Assembly: GCF_036669915.1 (NCBI RefSeq)
Contig: NC_089317.1
Location: 1,933,571-1,997,570 of the forward strand
Direction of reading: 5' to 3'
DNA length: 64,000 bases
Source of the DNA: Pocillopora verrucosa
Taxonomy: Eukaryota; Cnidaria; Anthozoa; Scleractinia; Pocilloporidae
Below, one piece after another: positions 62,336 to 64,000 of this stretch (position 1 is its first letter; the number at the start of each line of letters is the position of its first letter). A program made the translations under genes and the position numbers. Under the pieces are notes generated by a model that did not search any database, had not been told where the DNA came from, and worked only from the letters and a program-made list of their open reading frames with translations.

Positions 62336-64000
62336 GGCTCAAATAAATAATTTTTCCACATAGATTGGCATTACCAGTTCAATTCACATGTTTCAGAAAA
62401 ATAAATTAAGAAATACTCTTAACAGTCATCACACTACAGATGAAACTGATAATTGTAAAAAAATAAATAAATTCATCAAAGATGTGACAATGAGGCCATA
62501 ACATTTCATTTGAGGCATATAGTATCGATGAAATTTTGTGACACCAATATTGTGAAACGATTTTTCCCTGGTAAGTCTGCAAGGGTTTGGTTAGGGCTCC
62601 TATCTTAAACAAGTAACCAGTCTTCACTGCGGATCTTCGCATCTATTAAAATGTTTTATTTTGGGGCAAACTAAGATCGTGATCACCAGTCCAGAGGTAC
62701 ACATTGATTTGCTTATTCTTTAGATGAGTTGAATCGCCACTGTAATTAAAGATGCTTTCTCTTCCGACGGTTTATGTCGCAATACAGACAGGTATCAAAT
62801 TGAAACTTTTTCAATTATTAACTAGTCCTTAACATTTCAGTTTTCCTAGAGTATAATAGCCCTTCTCGTTGAAAACATGGGTTATTCCAGTATCTCCTGG
62901 CCTTAATTTCTTAAAAGGTAGCTTTTACTTTTCAGTGAGAAGACCGCTTTTTCGCGCCATGGAACATCGCTTCTTGTCACAATTTCAGGCTGTGAAGAAT
63001 CAGCACACGAGTTGGTCTTTCAGTATGCGCATTTTTGACTGCCAGGAGGGGCATTCTACTGGAATCACTTGACATCCACCATTCATAGTTTGATCCCAAA
63101 AGCAAAGAGTGGTAACACTCATATATAATTAATTGTTCACAATGAGAAGAGACCTCAGTCAGACTGGCCAGCTGGGACAGACTTGTTCCTTAGTAGTGAC
63201 TGCTGCGAGAGTATGAACCCCTCCCATTATATCCATCTACCAGTGTTCTACTTTCACCGTCGTGACTTGTAACTGTCACGCAAACTCCATTCTTGTCACT
63301 CATGTCATAGTACAAGGCGCCAAGCCACTAGGGCTCAGGCCCTCAACATCGATGACGCAGCTGCTGCTAGAACTACTGAAGTGCTTCCGTATCACAGAAC
63401 ATAATGGAGTAATAACTTAAAAGAATTCTCCCCGTTTGGAATCTGAAATTAAATTCATTTACGTGCTTGAAGAAATAAGATATTTTTGATACGGATTCAA
63501 CTTTAGAAAAAGAGCTTCATAGCTCAATTTAAAATAGAGAGGTCGACTGCTAGGCGGAAGAAGGGGTAAAGATTTCGGGCTCCATTAAACCATGCGCCCA
63601 GGTGGGGAAGGGGTTAAGGTCACTCTCATGTAAGAACGGTCAAGTAATCTTCGAGAATTCTGAACAAGACAGCAGTGACAACTACAACAACAACAACAAA
63701 TAACCAAAGCGTGCAGATTCTCTTCGCCGTCGGTTTTTTTTTATTTTACCAAATCGTTGCAATGTCTGAACTAGCACACTTCATATCAGAAACCCAACTG
63801 TCGGCACGACATTTCATCGTTTGAAATTTAAATCCCCTGGGGTTAAGATTCCAGCGTCCAGCTGCTTCCTTTAACTTTTTCCAAACTTTATCCTCTGAAA
63901 CTTAGAAGTCCTAGAATAAGCTAAACTTTGATTATACAAGTAAATAAAAACTCTCCCTTTAGACTTTTTCGGGGTAAGCCGATGCATCTAAAAAGCTTTC

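Larger units (their letters stand above)
60664..64000. other. Region downstream of PANK4 without a recognised gene
   Basis: After the GAT-rich stretch and the AATAAA at 61377 there are three close repeats of AGGTGTTTATGTTTA at 61861-61917, a reverse type B MITE-like copy at 62130-62335, and AT-rich DNA. A 67-codon frame at 62869-63072 has no family features. Nothing else is recognised up to the window end. Confidence 0.5.

Overview
The window looks like nuclear DNA of a cnidarian, most likely a stony coral or another hexacoral. It is AT-rich, its genes carry many short exons with GT-AG introns, and introns and intergenic DNA are packed with short dispersed repeats. The proteins are clearly animal: DRC9/IQCG, GPATCH1, AMMECR1, pICln and PANK4, plus an extracellular alpha-carbonic anhydrase and a single-exon rhodopsin-like GPCR of the kind expanded in cnidarians. 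The species call is inference; no ribosomal or mitochondrial marker is present.

Layout. 1-3.5 kb: repeats, no gene. 3.57-4.47 kb (+): single-exon GPCR. 5.5-19.2 kb (-): DRC9/IQCG, rebuilt as 12 coding exons (389 aa) with matching phases; its second intron holds two unusual GATC-dense tandem arrays with a possible alternative first exon between them. 19.9-25.8 kb (+): GPATCH1, 5 exons, 938 aa, head-to-head with DRC9. 28.9-34.9 kb (+): a secreted-type alpha-carbonic anhydrase whose last codons overlap a strong splice donor. Its phase matches a downstream set of six exons coding an unrecognised ectodomain, a transmembrane helix and a short tail. I read this as one membrane-anchored protein of about 606 aa, with a possible short secreted form. 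38.9-44.2 kb (-): AMMECR1, 5 exons, 232 aa. 45.9-49.3 kb (-): pICln/CLNS1A, 7 exons, 213 aa. 49.7-60.7 kb (+): PANK4, 23 exons, 794 aa, head-to-head with CLNS1A. 60.7-64 kb: low-complexity DNA and repeats, no recognised gene.

The genes are not a functional cluster. GPATCH1 and pICln both serve splicing (spliceosome remodelling and snRNP assembly), DRC9 serves motile cilia, PANK4 coenzyme A metabolism and the carbonic anhydrase extracellular CO2/bicarbonate exchange. Two divergent pairs (DRC9/GPATCH1 and CLNS1A/PANK4) probably share promoter regions.

The most interesting points are the carbonic anhydrase-ectodomain-membrane fusion with an intronic stop and poly(A) signal, a PANK4 that keeps both kinase catalytic residues lost in amniotes, the GATC arrays inside DRC9, and a composite repeat that joins terminal inverted repeats, a tRNA-like segment and an expandable GTACGACC octamer. 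Exon structures were derived by hand from splice signals, phase and remembered similarity to human proteins; no search or transcript evidence was available.
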